Shown here piece after piece: positions 35,038-42,594 of a stretch of DNA of 64,000 bases. A model generated the notes under the pieces. The model was not told the origin of the DNA, searched no databases, and worked only from the letters and a program-made list of their open reading frames with translations. The translations under genes were made by a program, and so were the position numbers. Source of the stretch: JACVRW01 sp963826165 (GTDB lineage Bacteria > Actinomycetota > Thermoleophilia > Solirubrobacterales > Thermoleophilaceae); contig CAWGWC010000003.1 of the NCBI GenBank assembly GCA_963826165.1, positions 1-64,000 of the forward strand. The letters run 5' to 3'. Position 1 is the first letter of the stretch, and each line of letters begins with the position of its first letter.

Positions 35038-36816
35038 TCAGCAGAGGGCCGTCGGCGTGTGGACCACCTTGCGCACCGGCCCCTTCCCGCCGTACATGTG
35101 CACGCCGCACGGCAGACACGGGTCGAACGAGCGAACCGCCCGCATGATGTCGATGCCCTTGAAGTTCTCCGGGCCGTTCTCCTCGAAGATCGGGGTGTTC
35201 TGCACCGCGTCCTCGTAGGGGCCTGGAGTCCCGTAGACGTCGCGCGGACTGGCGTTCCACGGCGTCGGGGGATAGGGCTGGTAGTTCGCGATCTTGCCGT
35301 CTTCGATCACCATGTGGTGCGACAGCACGCCGCGCGCCGCCTCGTGGAAGCCGACGCTCACCGCGGACTCCGGAACGGTGAAGTCGTTCCAGCTCTTCGT
35401 CCGCCCGGCCTGCACCTCCTTCATGGCCCGCTCCAGGTTGTGCAGCGCTATCAGCGCCGAGTAGGCCTGGTGGTACGTGCGGGCGCGGTCACGCTCGATC
35501 GCGTTCGACTTCTCCGGAACGTGCCACTCCATCTCCATCTCCGGGAAGCTCGCCGAGCGCGGGAGAGCCATCTGGATGCTGTGACCGGTGGCCTTGGCGT
35601 AGCCGAAGTCCACGAGGCCGGCCTTGGCCGTGCACCACTGACGGGCGAACGGGCCGCCGCCGGTGTCGCAGCACACGTGCGTGTCGGTCCGCTTGTCGTA
35701 GATGCGCGGCGACACGACCCAGGTGTACTTGTCGGCGAAGTCGCGCTTCTGCGGCTTGGGCAGCGTGACCTTGTTCCACGGATGGTTCTTGTCCACCGGG
35801 TTGCCGAGCGGGTCCTTCGTGACGAACGTCCGCTCGTTCTCCCAGCTGTCGAAGTACGAACTGCCGAGCAGGATCCGGATGGCCAGGTTGATCTCCACCA
35901 GGTCCGTGGTGATCAGCTCACCGTTGATCACGATTCCGGGGGTGATGTAGCGCTTACGCCCCCACTCGGTCATGTTCTCGTACTTGTAGTCGACGTAGTC
36001 GGGGTCGTCGAACGAGCCCCAGTTCACGAGGTTCGTCTCCCGGAAGCCCACCATGTCGTAGCCCGGCAACTCCGTGAGGAAGAAGTCGTAGAGGTCGTCG
36101 TGCATCGGCACGCTGCGCTTCACGTAGTCGAAGTACTTCATGAGGCGCACGTAGTAGTCCGTGCACGTCTGGTGGGTGATGTCCGCGCTGCACCCGCCGG
36201 GCATGATCGTCGAGGGATGGGTGTGGCGGCCTCCGAAGAGGCAGTACATCTCACGCGTGTAGCGGGCCACGTGGAGGGTCTCCAGGTAGAACTCGCCCGT
36301 GAACGGGTTGAGCGCCCGCATGATGTCCGCGACCGTCTTGTAGCCGTGGATGTCCGAGTGCGGCGCCGAGGTGTTCTCGGCCGTCGCGAGCAGGGTCGGA
36401 TTGGTCTCCTTGACCATCTGCTCGCAGAAGTCCACGTTCGCCATACAGTCGTTGTAGATCGCGTGGTCGAATATGTAGTCCGCGGTCTCGGCCAGGTTGA
36501 ACGCCATGTCCCCCAGCGGAGGCGGCTTGACCCCGTAGGCCATGTTCTGGTTCAGGCACGAGCAGGTGCAGTGGTTGTCACCGCAGATGCCGCAGATGCG
36601 GCTGGTGATGAAGTGGGCGTCCCGCGGATCGATTCCCTTCATGAAGATGTCGAAGCCGCGGAAGACCATCGATGTCGAGTAGCACTTCAGTACCTGCTGG
36701 TTCGAGAAGTCGATCTCCGTGTGGATCCCGAGCGACCCGACGATGCGGGTGATCGGGTCCCAGGACATCTCCTTGACGACGACCTTCTGTTCACGGGGCT
36801 GTTCAACGGTTGACAT
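35038..36816 (-). CDS. hhyL: [NiFe] hydrogenase large subunit, Group 1h type
   Basis: The 592-residue precursor holds the NiFe site. The N-terminal ligands are in the L1 motif RICGICGDNH (Cys75, Cys78). The C-terminal ligands are in the L2 motif DPCLPCGVHM (Cys567, Cys570, His573). A 19-residue tail follows His573 and should be cleaved in maturation. L1 and L2 are the forms used by Group 1h (formerly Group 5) high-affinity hydrogenases that oxidise atmospheric H2. GGAGG lies 5 bases before the ATG. Confidence 0.96.
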   Translation of the reverse strand: MSTVEQPREQKVVVKEMSWDPITRIVGSLGIHTEIDFSNQQVLKCYSTSMVFRGFDIFMKGIDPRDAHFITSRICGICGDNHCTCSCLNQNMAYGVKPPPLGDMAFNLAETADYIFDHAIYNDCMANVDFCEQMVKETNPTLLATAENTSAPHSDIHGYKTVADIMRALNPFTGEFYLETLHVARYTREMYCLFGGRHTHPSTIMPGGCSADITHQTCTDYYVRLMKYFDYVKRSVPMHDDLYDFFLTELPGYDMVGFRETNLVNWGSFDDPDYVDYKYENMTEWGRKRYITPGIVINGELITTDLVEINLAIRILLGSSYFDSWENERTFVTKDPLGNPVDKNHPWNKVTLPKPQKRDFADKYTWVVSPRIYDKRTDTHVCCDTGGGPFARQWCTAKAGLVDFGYAKATGHSIQMALPRSASFPEMEMEWHVPEKSNAIERDRARTYHQAYSALIALHNLERAMKEVQAGRTKSWNDFTVPESAVSVGFHEAARGVLSHHMVIEDGKIANYQPYPPTPWNASPRDVYGTPGPYEDAVQNTPIFEENGPENFKGIDIMRAVRSFDPCLPCGVHMYGGKGPVRKVVHTPTALC

Positions 36817-36828
36817 GCGCGCCTCCCT

Positions 36829-37890
36829 CTACCAGCGCTTGGAGTAGCCGGTGGTGAGCTCGGGCTTGTTGTGTCTCCACTCGGGCTCTTTGTCGTATTC
36901 CCTCTTGATGTTGCGCTTGCGGAAGTAGCGGACCATCGGGCCGTAGGCGACCTTCGAGAAGTTCGAGGCCATGTTGCCCCACTTGTCCGGCTCCATGAAC
37001 GGCATGTACTTGTCGGGGAACCCGGGCATCGTGCAGGCCATGCAGATGCCGCCCACGTTGGGGCAGCCGCCGATCCCGTTGACCCAGCCGCGCACCGGCA
37101 CGTTGCACTTGACCACCGGTCCCTTGCAACCCAGCTTCACGAGGCAGCGGTGGTCCGAGCCGTACTCGGTGGCGAAGTCGCCCTGCTCGGCGAAGCCGGC
37201 GCGGTTGCAGCCCTCGCGCACCGTGCGCCCGAACAGCCACTTGGGGCGCAGCTGCTCGTCGAGCTCGGGTGCGGGGGCGAGCCCGGCGAGGTGGAGCGCC
37301 AGATAGAGAAGCGTCTCCGTCATGTTGTCCGGCTGGGCGGGACAGCCCGGGATGCAGACCACGGGCAGCCCGGCCTTCGACTTCCACTTCCAGCCGAGGT
37401 AGTCCGGAACTCCCATCGCGCCGGTGGGGTTGTTCTTCATCGCCGGAATGCCGCCGTAGGTGGCGCAGGTGCCGATGGCGACCACCGCGGCGGACTTCGG
37501 CGCCAGGCGGTCGATCCACTCGTTGGTGGTGATCGGCTGGCCGTTCTCGGGGTTGACCCCGAAGCCGGTCCAGTGCCCCTCGCCGTTGATCTTCTCGTTG
37601 CCCAGCGAGCCCTCGATCACGAGCACGAACGGATCCAGCTCGCCCTTCTCGGCGTCGAACCAGGCCTGGATGTACTCGTCGCCCACCTCATAGGCGATCA
37701 CCTGGTTGTGCACCACGACCTTGGGCATGCCCGGGATCGCCTGGGTGATGATGTCCTCGAGGCTCGGATTGGTGGCCGAGGTCATCGCGACCGAATCGCC
37801 CTCACAGGAGAGGCCCGTGGTCATCCACAGGACATGCGCGGTGACCTCCTCGGTCTTCTTCTTTTCCGCGTATGCGTCGATCGTCGCCAT
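36829..37890 (-). CDS. hhyS: [NiFe] hydrogenase small subunit, Group 1h type
   Basis: The 353-residue FeS subunit passes electrons from the NiFe site. The proximal-cluster region reads GLSCEGDS: Cys29 is followed by Asp32 where standard small subunits have Cys. Group 1h enzymes (shown for Ralstonia) use three Cys and one Asp there, linked to O2 tolerance. Medial and distal cluster Cys occur in REGCNRAGF, KCNVPVRGWV and GGCPNVGGICMACTMPGFPD. No Tat signal is present, so the enzyme faces the cytoplasm. AAGGAGA precedes the ATG. Confidence 0.95.
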   Translation of the reverse strand: MATIDAYAEKKKTEEVTAHVLWMTTGLSCEGDSVAMTSATNPSLEDIITQAIPGMPKVVVHNQVIAYEVGDEYIQAWFDAEKGELDPFVLVIEGSLGNEKINGEGHWTGFGVNPENGQPITTNEWIDRLAPKSAAVVAIGTCATYGGIPAMKNNPTGAMGVPDYLGWKWKSKAGLPVVCIPGCPAQPDNMTETLLYLALHLAGLAPAPELDEQLRPKWLFGRTVREGCNRAGFAEQGDFATEYGSDHRCLVKLGCKGPVVKCNVPVRGWVNGIGGCPNVGGICMACTMPGFPDKYMPFMEPDKWGNMASNFSKVAYGPMVRYFRKRNIKREYDKEPEWRHNKPELTTGYSKRW

Positions 37891-37906
37891 GCGTCTCCTT
37901 CCTCGC

Positions 37907-39040
37907 TCAACAGATCCGCGGGAGCGGATCCCCAACCAGCTGGTCCATCACTCGCTTGCCGCCGAAGCCCGTCTCCACCAGCACCATCGCCGGCGGCTCC
38001 GTGCGTACCTCGCCGATCTCCGCCGCGCGCTCGCAGCCCGGAACGGACTGCATCGCCGCCAGCGCCCGGTCCGCGGCCTCCGGCGCCACGAAGGCCACGA
38101 GCTTGCCCTCGTTGGCCACGTACATCGGGTCGATTCCCAGGATCTCCGACGCGCCGGCCACGGCGGGCTCGATCGGCACCGCCGCCTCGCGCACGAGCAT
38201 CGCCACCTGCGACGAGCGGGCGAGCTCGTTCAGAGCCGAGGCCACACCTCCGCGAGTGGCGTCGCGCGCGCAGCGCAGCTCCGGGCCCGTCTCTTCGAGG
38301 AGCGCGTCCATAAGCGGCCAGAGCGAGCGGGTGTCGGACTCGATCGGAGCGTCGAGCTCGAATTCCCCTCGCGCCAGCATGATCGCGGTGCCGTGCTCGC
38401 CGATCGTCCCCGAGAGCAGGATGCGGTCGCCCGGACGCAGCGCGTCCGCGGCGGTACGCGCGCGCGGATCGCGCTGCCCGATGCCCGCGGTGCTGATGTA
38501 CATCTGGTCGGCGGCGCCCCGCTCGACGACCTTCGTATCCCCGGTGACGATCTGAACCCCCGCCGCCTCGGCCGCGCTCGCGATCGCCTCGACCTCGGCC
38601 CTGAGCTCATCTGACCCCAAGCCCTCTTCGAGGATGAGCGAGAGGCTCAGAGCCAACGGACGCGCACCCGAAACGGCGAGGTCGTTGACCGTCCCGTTGA
38701 CGGCCAGGTCACCGATGGAGCCACCCGGGAAACGCAGCGGCTTGACCACGAACGAGTCCGTCGTGAAAGCCAGTGCGGCGCCCTCGACCTCGAGCGAAGC
38801 GGCGTCCTCGGTCGCCTGAGCGCCAAACGAGGGGGCGAACAGCCCCTCGATCATGCTCTGGGTGGCCTTGCCCCCCGCGCCGTGGGCCATGTTGATGCGC
38901 TCGTCGCGGAACTTCGCGCGCTTGCCGCGGGCGGTCTCGATGATGCCGAGGATGCGTTCCTCTCTGTCGGAGACCGGTGGGGCTGCGGTGCTCGCCCGGC
39001 CAGCGCCCGGGCTGCGCTCCTCGCCTAGCGGAGTGCTCAC
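37907..39040 (-). CDS. hypE: Hydrogenase maturation protein HypE
   Basis: The 377-residue AIR-synthase-like enzyme dehydrates the carbamoyl group on its C-terminal Cys to make the Fe-bound cyanide. The C-terminus PRIC is exactly as required. The catalytic body has MAHGAGGKATQSMIEGLF, TTDSFVVKPLRFPGGSIGDL, GDTKVVERGAADQMYI and RDATRGGVASALNE. An N-terminal extension of about 55 residues precedes the usual start. GTG 39040 overlaps the hypD stop (GTGA); an internal start near MAHGAGG is an alternative. Confidence 0.95.
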   Translation of the reverse strand: MSTPLGEERSPGAGRASTAAPPVSDREERILGIIETARGKRAKFRDERINMAHGAGGKATQSMIEGLFAPSFGAQATEDAASLEVEGAALAFTTDSFVVKPLRFPGGSIGDLAVNGTVNDLAVSGARPLALSLSLILEEGLGSDELRAEVEAIASAAEAAGVQIVTGDTKVVERGAADQMYISTAGIGQRDPRARTAADALRPGDRILLSGTIGEHGTAIMLARGEFELDAPIESDTRSLWPLMDALLEETGPELRCARDATRGGVASALNELARSSQVAMLVREAAVPIEPAVAGASEILGIDPMYVANEGKLVAFVAPEAADRALAAMQSVPGCERAAEIGEVRTEPPAMVLVETGFGGKRVMDQLVGDPLPRIC

Positions 39041-40152
39041 ACGACCTCCCGTTCGCGCGCGAAGCGGCCGTAGTTGTAGTAGGCGGCGCAGGCGCCCTCG
39101 GAGGACACCATGCAGGTGCCGATCGGGCGCTCCGGCGTGCAGGCGGTGCCGAACACCTTGCACTCCCAGGGCTTGATGACGCCCTTGAGCACCTCGCCGC
39201 ACTGGCACGCCTTCGGGTCGGCCACGCGCACGCCGGGCACGCTGAAGCGCAGCTCGGCGTCCAGGTCGGCGTAGGCCTCGGACAGCTTCAGCCCGCTCTG
39301 CGAGATGAAGCCCAGCCCGCGCCACTCGAAGTGAGGCCGAAGCTCGAACACCTCGGCCATCACTTCGAGCGCCCGCGGGTTCCCCTCCTCCGGCACCACT
39401 CGCGCGTACTGGTTCTCGACCTCGCAGCGGCCCTCGGCGAGCTGCGCGAGGATCATGCGGATCGCCTGAAGGATGTCCAGCGGCTCGAAGCCGGCGACGA
39501 CGATCGGCTTGCCGTAGTCGGCGGGGATGAACCGGAACGGCCGCGACCCGACCACTGTCGAGACGTGGCCCGGGCCCACGAAGCCGTCGAGCCGGAGGTC
39601 CGGCGAGTCGAGCAGCGCGCGCAGCGGCGGGACGATCGTCACGTGACTGCACATGCACGAGAAGTTCTCGAGGCCTTCGGCCTTCGCCCGCTTCAGGGTG
39701 AGGGCCGTGGACGGCGCCGTGGTCTCGAAGCCGATGGCGAAGAAGACGACCTCGCGATCGGGGTTCTGCTTGGCGATCCGCAGCGCGTCGAGCGGCGAGT
39801 AGACCATGCGGATGTCGGCGCCCTCGGCCTTGGCCTCGAGCAGGCTGCCCTGGGAGCCGGGCACGCGCATCATGTCGCCGAAGCAGGTGAAGATCACCTC
39901 GGGCCGCCGGGCGATGGCGATGCCGTCGTCCACGCGTCCCATCGGGATCACGCACACCGGGCAGCCCGGTCCGTGAACCAACTCGACGTTGGCGGGCAGC
40001 AGGTCGTCGACGCCGTACTTGTAGATCGAGTGCGTGTGGCCGCCGCAGACCTCCATGAACTTGTAGTGGCGACCGGGCTCGACCGCGCCCAGGATCTCGG
40101 TCGCGAGCACGCGCCCGAGCTCGGGATCGCGGAACTCGTCGACGTACTTCAT
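39037..40152 (-). CDS. hypD: Hydrogenase maturation protein HypD
   Basis: The 371-residue scaffold assembles Fe(CN)2CO with HypC. Seen: the CGGHTH motif (FMEVCGGHTHSIYKYGVDDL), GPGCPVCVIP, GFETTAPSTA, GPGHVSTVVG and the Cys-rich C-terminal cluster region KACQCGEVLKG, CKVFGTACTPERPIGTCMVS. All cluster and thiol residues appear intact. The ATG overlaps the stop of the second hypC-like gene by four bases. Confidence 0.96.
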   Translation of the reverse strand: MKYVDEFRDPELGRVLATEILGAVEPGRHYKFMEVCGGHTHSIYKYGVDDLLPANVELVHGPGCPVCVIPMGRVDDGIAIARRPEVIFTCFGDMMRVPGSQGSLLEAKAEGADIRMVYSPLDALRIAKQNPDREVVFFAIGFETTAPSTALTLKRAKAEGLENFSCMCSHVTIVPPLRALLDSPDLRLDGFVGPGHVSTVVGSRPFRFIPADYGKPIVVAGFEPLDILQAIRMILAQLAEGRCEVENQYARVVPEEGNPRALEVMAEVFELRPHFEWRGLGFISQSGLKLSEAYADLDAELRFSVPGVRVADPKACQCGEVLKGVIKPWECKVFGTACTPERPIGTCMVSSEGACAAYYNYGRFAREREVV

Positions 40153-40427
40153 GCGCCGAGACCCACCAGCGCGACCCCCGCGTGAACCAGCAGCCGGTCG
40201 CCGGGCGCCACCGGCTCCACCAGCGTTATCTCGACCGTGCTCTTCGAACCGTCCTCGGCCGCGCAGAGAGCCAGGCCCCGGTCCTCGTCGATCCGCTCGA
40301 CCTGCATCGGGATGCCCTCGTCCGAGCAGGTGATGCAATGGTCGCCACAGGAATTGAGCGGCTCCGGTGCTCGGCCGACCGACGCTCGGCCTGCGCTCCT
40401 CCGCAAGGACGGGACCTGCTCGCTCAT
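40149..40427 (-). CDS. Second HypC/HupF-like chaperone with CxxxCxxC
   Basis: The 92-residue protein resembles the HypC/HybG family over its C-terminal half (IPMQVERIDEDRGLALCAAE, VEPVAPGDRLLVHAGVALVG). It lacks the defining N-terminal Met-Cys of HypC. Instead it has an extended N-terminus and three Cys at 27, 31 and 34 (SCGDHCITCSDEG). A second HypC-type gene beside hypD is common in actinobacterial clusters; the Cys group suggests a metal or Fe(CN)2CO handling role. Overlaps hypD and hypC by four bases each. Confidence 0.84.
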   Translation of the reverse strand: MSEQVPSLRRSAGRASVGRAPEPLNSCGDHCITCSDEGIPMQVERIDEDRGLALCAAEDGSKSTVEITLVEPVAPGDRLLVHAGVALVGLGA

Positions 40428-40702
40428 TCGATCACGCTCGCCTTCAGCTCCTCGAGCTCGGCCTCGTAGTCCTCGCCCATGCGCTCCAGCTGCCGGCGGG
40501 TGGCGATCGCCTCTTCCTCGTCCACGCGCGACATCGCGAAGCCGACGTGGATGAGCACCCAGTCACCCGAGTCGACGCCCTGGCCGTCGTCGTCGAGCAG
40601 ACCGATGTTGATCGTGCGCTGCACCCCGGCGACGTCGACCTGAGCGAGACGATTCTCGCTGTCGACGATCTTCACGATCTGGCCGGGAATGGCCAGGCAC
40701 AC
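40424..40702 (-). CDS. hypC: HypC/HupF hydrogenase assembly chaperone
   Basis: The 92-residue chaperone begins at GTG 40702 with Met-Cys-Leu-Ala-Ile-Pro-Gly-Gln. Cys2 is the residue that carries the Fe(CN)2CO group between HypD and the large subunit. The beta-barrel continues with VDVAGVQRTINIGLL and DWVLIHVGFAMSRVDEEEA, and a helical tail ends the protein. GGAGG lies seven bases before the start. It is the first gene of the operon. Confidence 0.95.
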   Translation of the reverse strand: MCLAIPGQIVKIVDSENRLAQVDVAGVQRTINIGLLDDDGQGVDSGDWVLIHVGFAMSRVDEEEAIATRRQLERMGEDYEAELEELKASVIE

Positions 40703-40733
40703 AGGCGCTCCTCCCACGGTGGCTCGCGCCGCG

Positions 40734-40762
40734 ACCCTACGGCGCCCGCCCTGGGACCGCAA
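40734..40762 (-). promoter_or_regulatory. Candidate promoter of the hydrogenase operon
   Basis: On the minus strand a TTTGCG hexamer at 40757-40762 is followed 17 bases later by TAGGGT at 40734-40739. It is a poor but plausible sigma-70 arrangement, placing transcription start about 25 bases before hypC. The palindromic element at 40771-40798 lies immediately upstream, in activator position. Confidence 0.3.
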
Positions 40763-40770
40763 AGCTCAGG

Positions 40771-40798
40771 TGTTGCGGTTCAACGTTGCTTTTCAACA
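40771..40798. promoter_or_regulatory. Tandem GTTG-N5-CAAC palindromes in the hydrogenase/crp intergenic region
   Basis: The stretch holds two abutting 13-base inverted repeats, GTTG-N5-CAAC at 40772-40784 and again at 40785-40797. Together with flanking T and A they form a symmetrical 28-bp element. It sits between hypC and the divergent Crp/Fnr-type gene. The TTG...CAA ends recall Fnr-type half sites with different spacing. Binding by the adjacent regulator is inferred. Confidence 0.5.
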
Positions 40799-40843
40799 CG
40801 GCCCGGGTTAGGCTCGCGCCGCGAGAGGGAGGACGGTCTGTCT

Positions 40844-41635
40844 GTGGTCAGCGACCGCGATCTTCAGGGGCAGGTTGACGAGCGCCCCATCCGCCTGCTC
40901 GAGCTCGATCCCGAGCTCGGACTGCGGGTGCCGGCGGAGCAGATCCGGGAGGCCCGGCTCGAGCTCGTGGCCCGCGTGCGGACGCTCCCCTGCGGGCGCT
41001 GGGAGGTGCCGCACGAGGAAGGCGACCGCGGACGGCTCGGCTTCCTGATGCTGGAGGGCGTGCTCGCCCGAGACCTGATCCTGGCCGGCTCGACCTGCAC
41101 GGAGCTGCTCGGCGAGGGCGACGTGCTCCAGCCCTGGGTGCCCATGCGGGAAGGTGGGCTGCTTCGCTATCACGTGCGCTGGCACGTGCTGTCACCGGTG
41201 CGGCTGGCGATCCTCGACGAGCAGCTCGCGCGAACGCTCGCTCGCTGGCCGCAGGTCCTGCGCGCGCTGCTCGAGCGGGCCGTCAGGCGGACGCTGCGGA
41301 TGTCTGTTCATCAGGCGCTGCTGCAGCTGTCGCCGATCGAGACCCGCCTCCTCGTCCTGTTCTGGCACCTGGCCGAGCGGTGGGGTCACGTCACGCCCGA
41401 CGGCATCAGCATTCGGCTGCGGATGTCCCACGAGCTGCTCGGCCAGCTGGTGGGGAGCCGGCGGGCATCGGTGACTACCGGGCTGCGCCGGATCGACGAG
41501 AGCGGGCTGCTCATGCGCAGGGCCGACGGCACCTGGCTCCTGCGCGGAGACCCACCCGCCGAGCTCGCGGAGATCCACTGGGACCGGCGTGCCGCCTCGG
41601 ACGAGGGAAGCTCGGACAGAATGAGCATGGGGTAG
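40844..41635 (+). CDS. Crp/Fnr-family transcriptional regulator
   Basis: The 263-residue regulator has an N-terminal jelly-roll effector domain (FLMLEGVLARDLILAGSTCT, ELLGEGDVLQPW). A C-terminal winged helix follows, with recognition region LGQLVGSRRASVTTGLRRID and wing SGLLMRRADGTWLL. It lacks the Cys set of Fnr and the cAMP-binding RRxA motif of Crp, so the signal is unknown. GTG 40844 is preceded by a purine-rich site at 40824-40834. Divergence from the hydrogenase operon suggests it is the local regulator. Confidence 0.86.
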   Translation: MVSDRDLQGQVDERPIRLLELDPELGLRVPAEQIREARLELVARVRTLPCGRWEVPHEEGDRGRLGFLMLEGVLARDLILAGSTCTELLGEGDVLQPWVPMREGGLLRYHVRWHVLSPVRLAILDEQLARTLARWPQVLRALLERAVRRTLRMSVHQALLQLSPIETRLLVLFWHLAERWGHVTPDGISIRLRMSHELLGQLVGSRRASVTTGLRRIDESGLLMRRADGTWLLRGDPPAELAEIHWDRRAASDEGSSDRMSMG

Positions 41636-41644
41636 CTTGAGGGC

Positions 41645-41983
41645 GTGCCCGTTGCGGTCGTCTTCAGGTGCGAGATCTGCGGGAGCAGACCTGGACCGGA
41701 AACCCAGTCCAACCTCGAGCACCAGCTCCTCGACCTGCGCCACGGCGAGTACGTCGACGCCGAGCCGGAACGCTGGCTCGTATGGCACGGGCGCGGCATC
41801 TATGGAGCGAACCGCTACGCCTGCGGAGACCACCGCGGCGACCTGAAGGCGCGCGTGCGCGAGCAGTACGGAATGCTCGGCTGGCACCCATGGGCCATGG
41901 GTCCTCACCCGTGGCGCGGGCGGCGGGGCACCGACCGGGCGCGCGCACTGCGACGCCGGAGCAGCTCGGCCTTCGGACCCTAG
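41645..41983 (+). CDS. Small Cys/His-containing protein
   Basis: The 112-residue protein begins at GTG 41645, nine bases after the regulator gene. It starts with a CEICG pair and later has ACGDHRGDLKARV, so a zinc-binding site with CxxC plus Cys/His ligands is possible. A WHPWAMGPHPWRGRRG stretch and a basic tail follow. Family not recognised. The stop overlaps the convergent TetR gene by four bases. Confidence 0.62.
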   Translation: MPVAVVFRCEICGSRPGPETQSNLEHQLLDLRHGEYVDAEPERWLVWHGRGIYGANRYACGDHRGDLKARVREQYGMLGWHPWAMGPHPWRGRRGTDRARALRRRSSSAFGP

Positions 41984-42576
41984 GCGGCCAGCTCGCGTTC
42001 GAGCAGCAGCGCGCCGACGTCCTGGGCCCGCCTCGCGGCGGCACGATCGCCCTCGCCCGCCGCGACGATCGAGCCCTTCATGAGGATGTGCCACTGACAG
42101 GCCAGGCCCTCGGGGTCCTTGACCCCGGCCTCCGCGGCGAGGCCGCGCACGAAGGCCCGGATGTTGGCCAGATGCTTCACGCTGGCTACCCGGACCTGAT
42201 CCTCCCGGTCCGAGATCTCGAGCAAGATGTTCACGAACGAGCAGCCCTCGAACGTCTCGAGGGCGAACCACTCGTCGAACACGTCGAAGATGGCCAGCAA
42301 CCGCTCCGGCGCGGTGGAGCCGCGACGAACGGCCTCGGCCTGCAGCCACTCCCGCGTCCAGAGCTCCTCGCGCCGCTCCAGGAAGGCGAGCGCAAGGTCT
42401 GCCTTCGAGGGGAAGTGCCGGTACAGGGTCATCTTCGCCACCCCGGCCTCGGCGACGATCGTGTCGACCCCCACGGCGGCGATTCCCCGGCGGCTGAACA
42501 GGTCGTAGGCCGCCTCGAGAATCCGTTCGCGGGCGCCTCCTGCCGGAGGCATGCCTACCGGCTGTGCGACTGCCAT
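41980..42576 (-). CDS. TetR-family transcriptional regulator
   Basis: The 198-residue regulator has a clear TetR helix-turn-helix: GARERILEAAYDLFSRRGIA, then VDTIVAEAGVAKMTLYRHFP. The C-terminal domain (FEGCSFVNILLEISD) matches the TetR group with a FxxC-type pocket often seen near stress or alkylating-agent genes. It lies 18 bases after the reductase gene, which is on the same strand. Target unknown; the reductase is the best candidate. Confidence 0.88.
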   Translation of the reverse strand: MAVAQPVGMPPAGGARERILEAAYDLFSRRGIAAVGVDTIVAEAGVAKMTLYRHFPSKADLALAFLERREELWTREWLQAEAVRRGSTAPERLLAIFDVFDEWFALETFEGCSFVNILLEISDREDQVRVASVKHLANIRAFVRGLAAEAGVKDPEGLACQWHILMKGSIVAAGEGDRAAARRAQDVGALLLERELAA

Positions 42577-42594
42577 GCGAAGGACTTTACGCCC

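Noticed and set aside
34270..36813. Long plus-strand frame (847 codons) opposite the hydrogenase large subunit and NifU-like gene
   Set aside because: It is the antisense of strongly supported genes; its His/Val/Arg/Asp-rich composition is typical of shadow frames in high-G+C DNA.
39041..39955. Fusion of HypE with an upstream 305-residue part
   Set aside because: The extension is hypD read in another frame; the GTG at 39040 overlaps the hypD stop as at other junctions.
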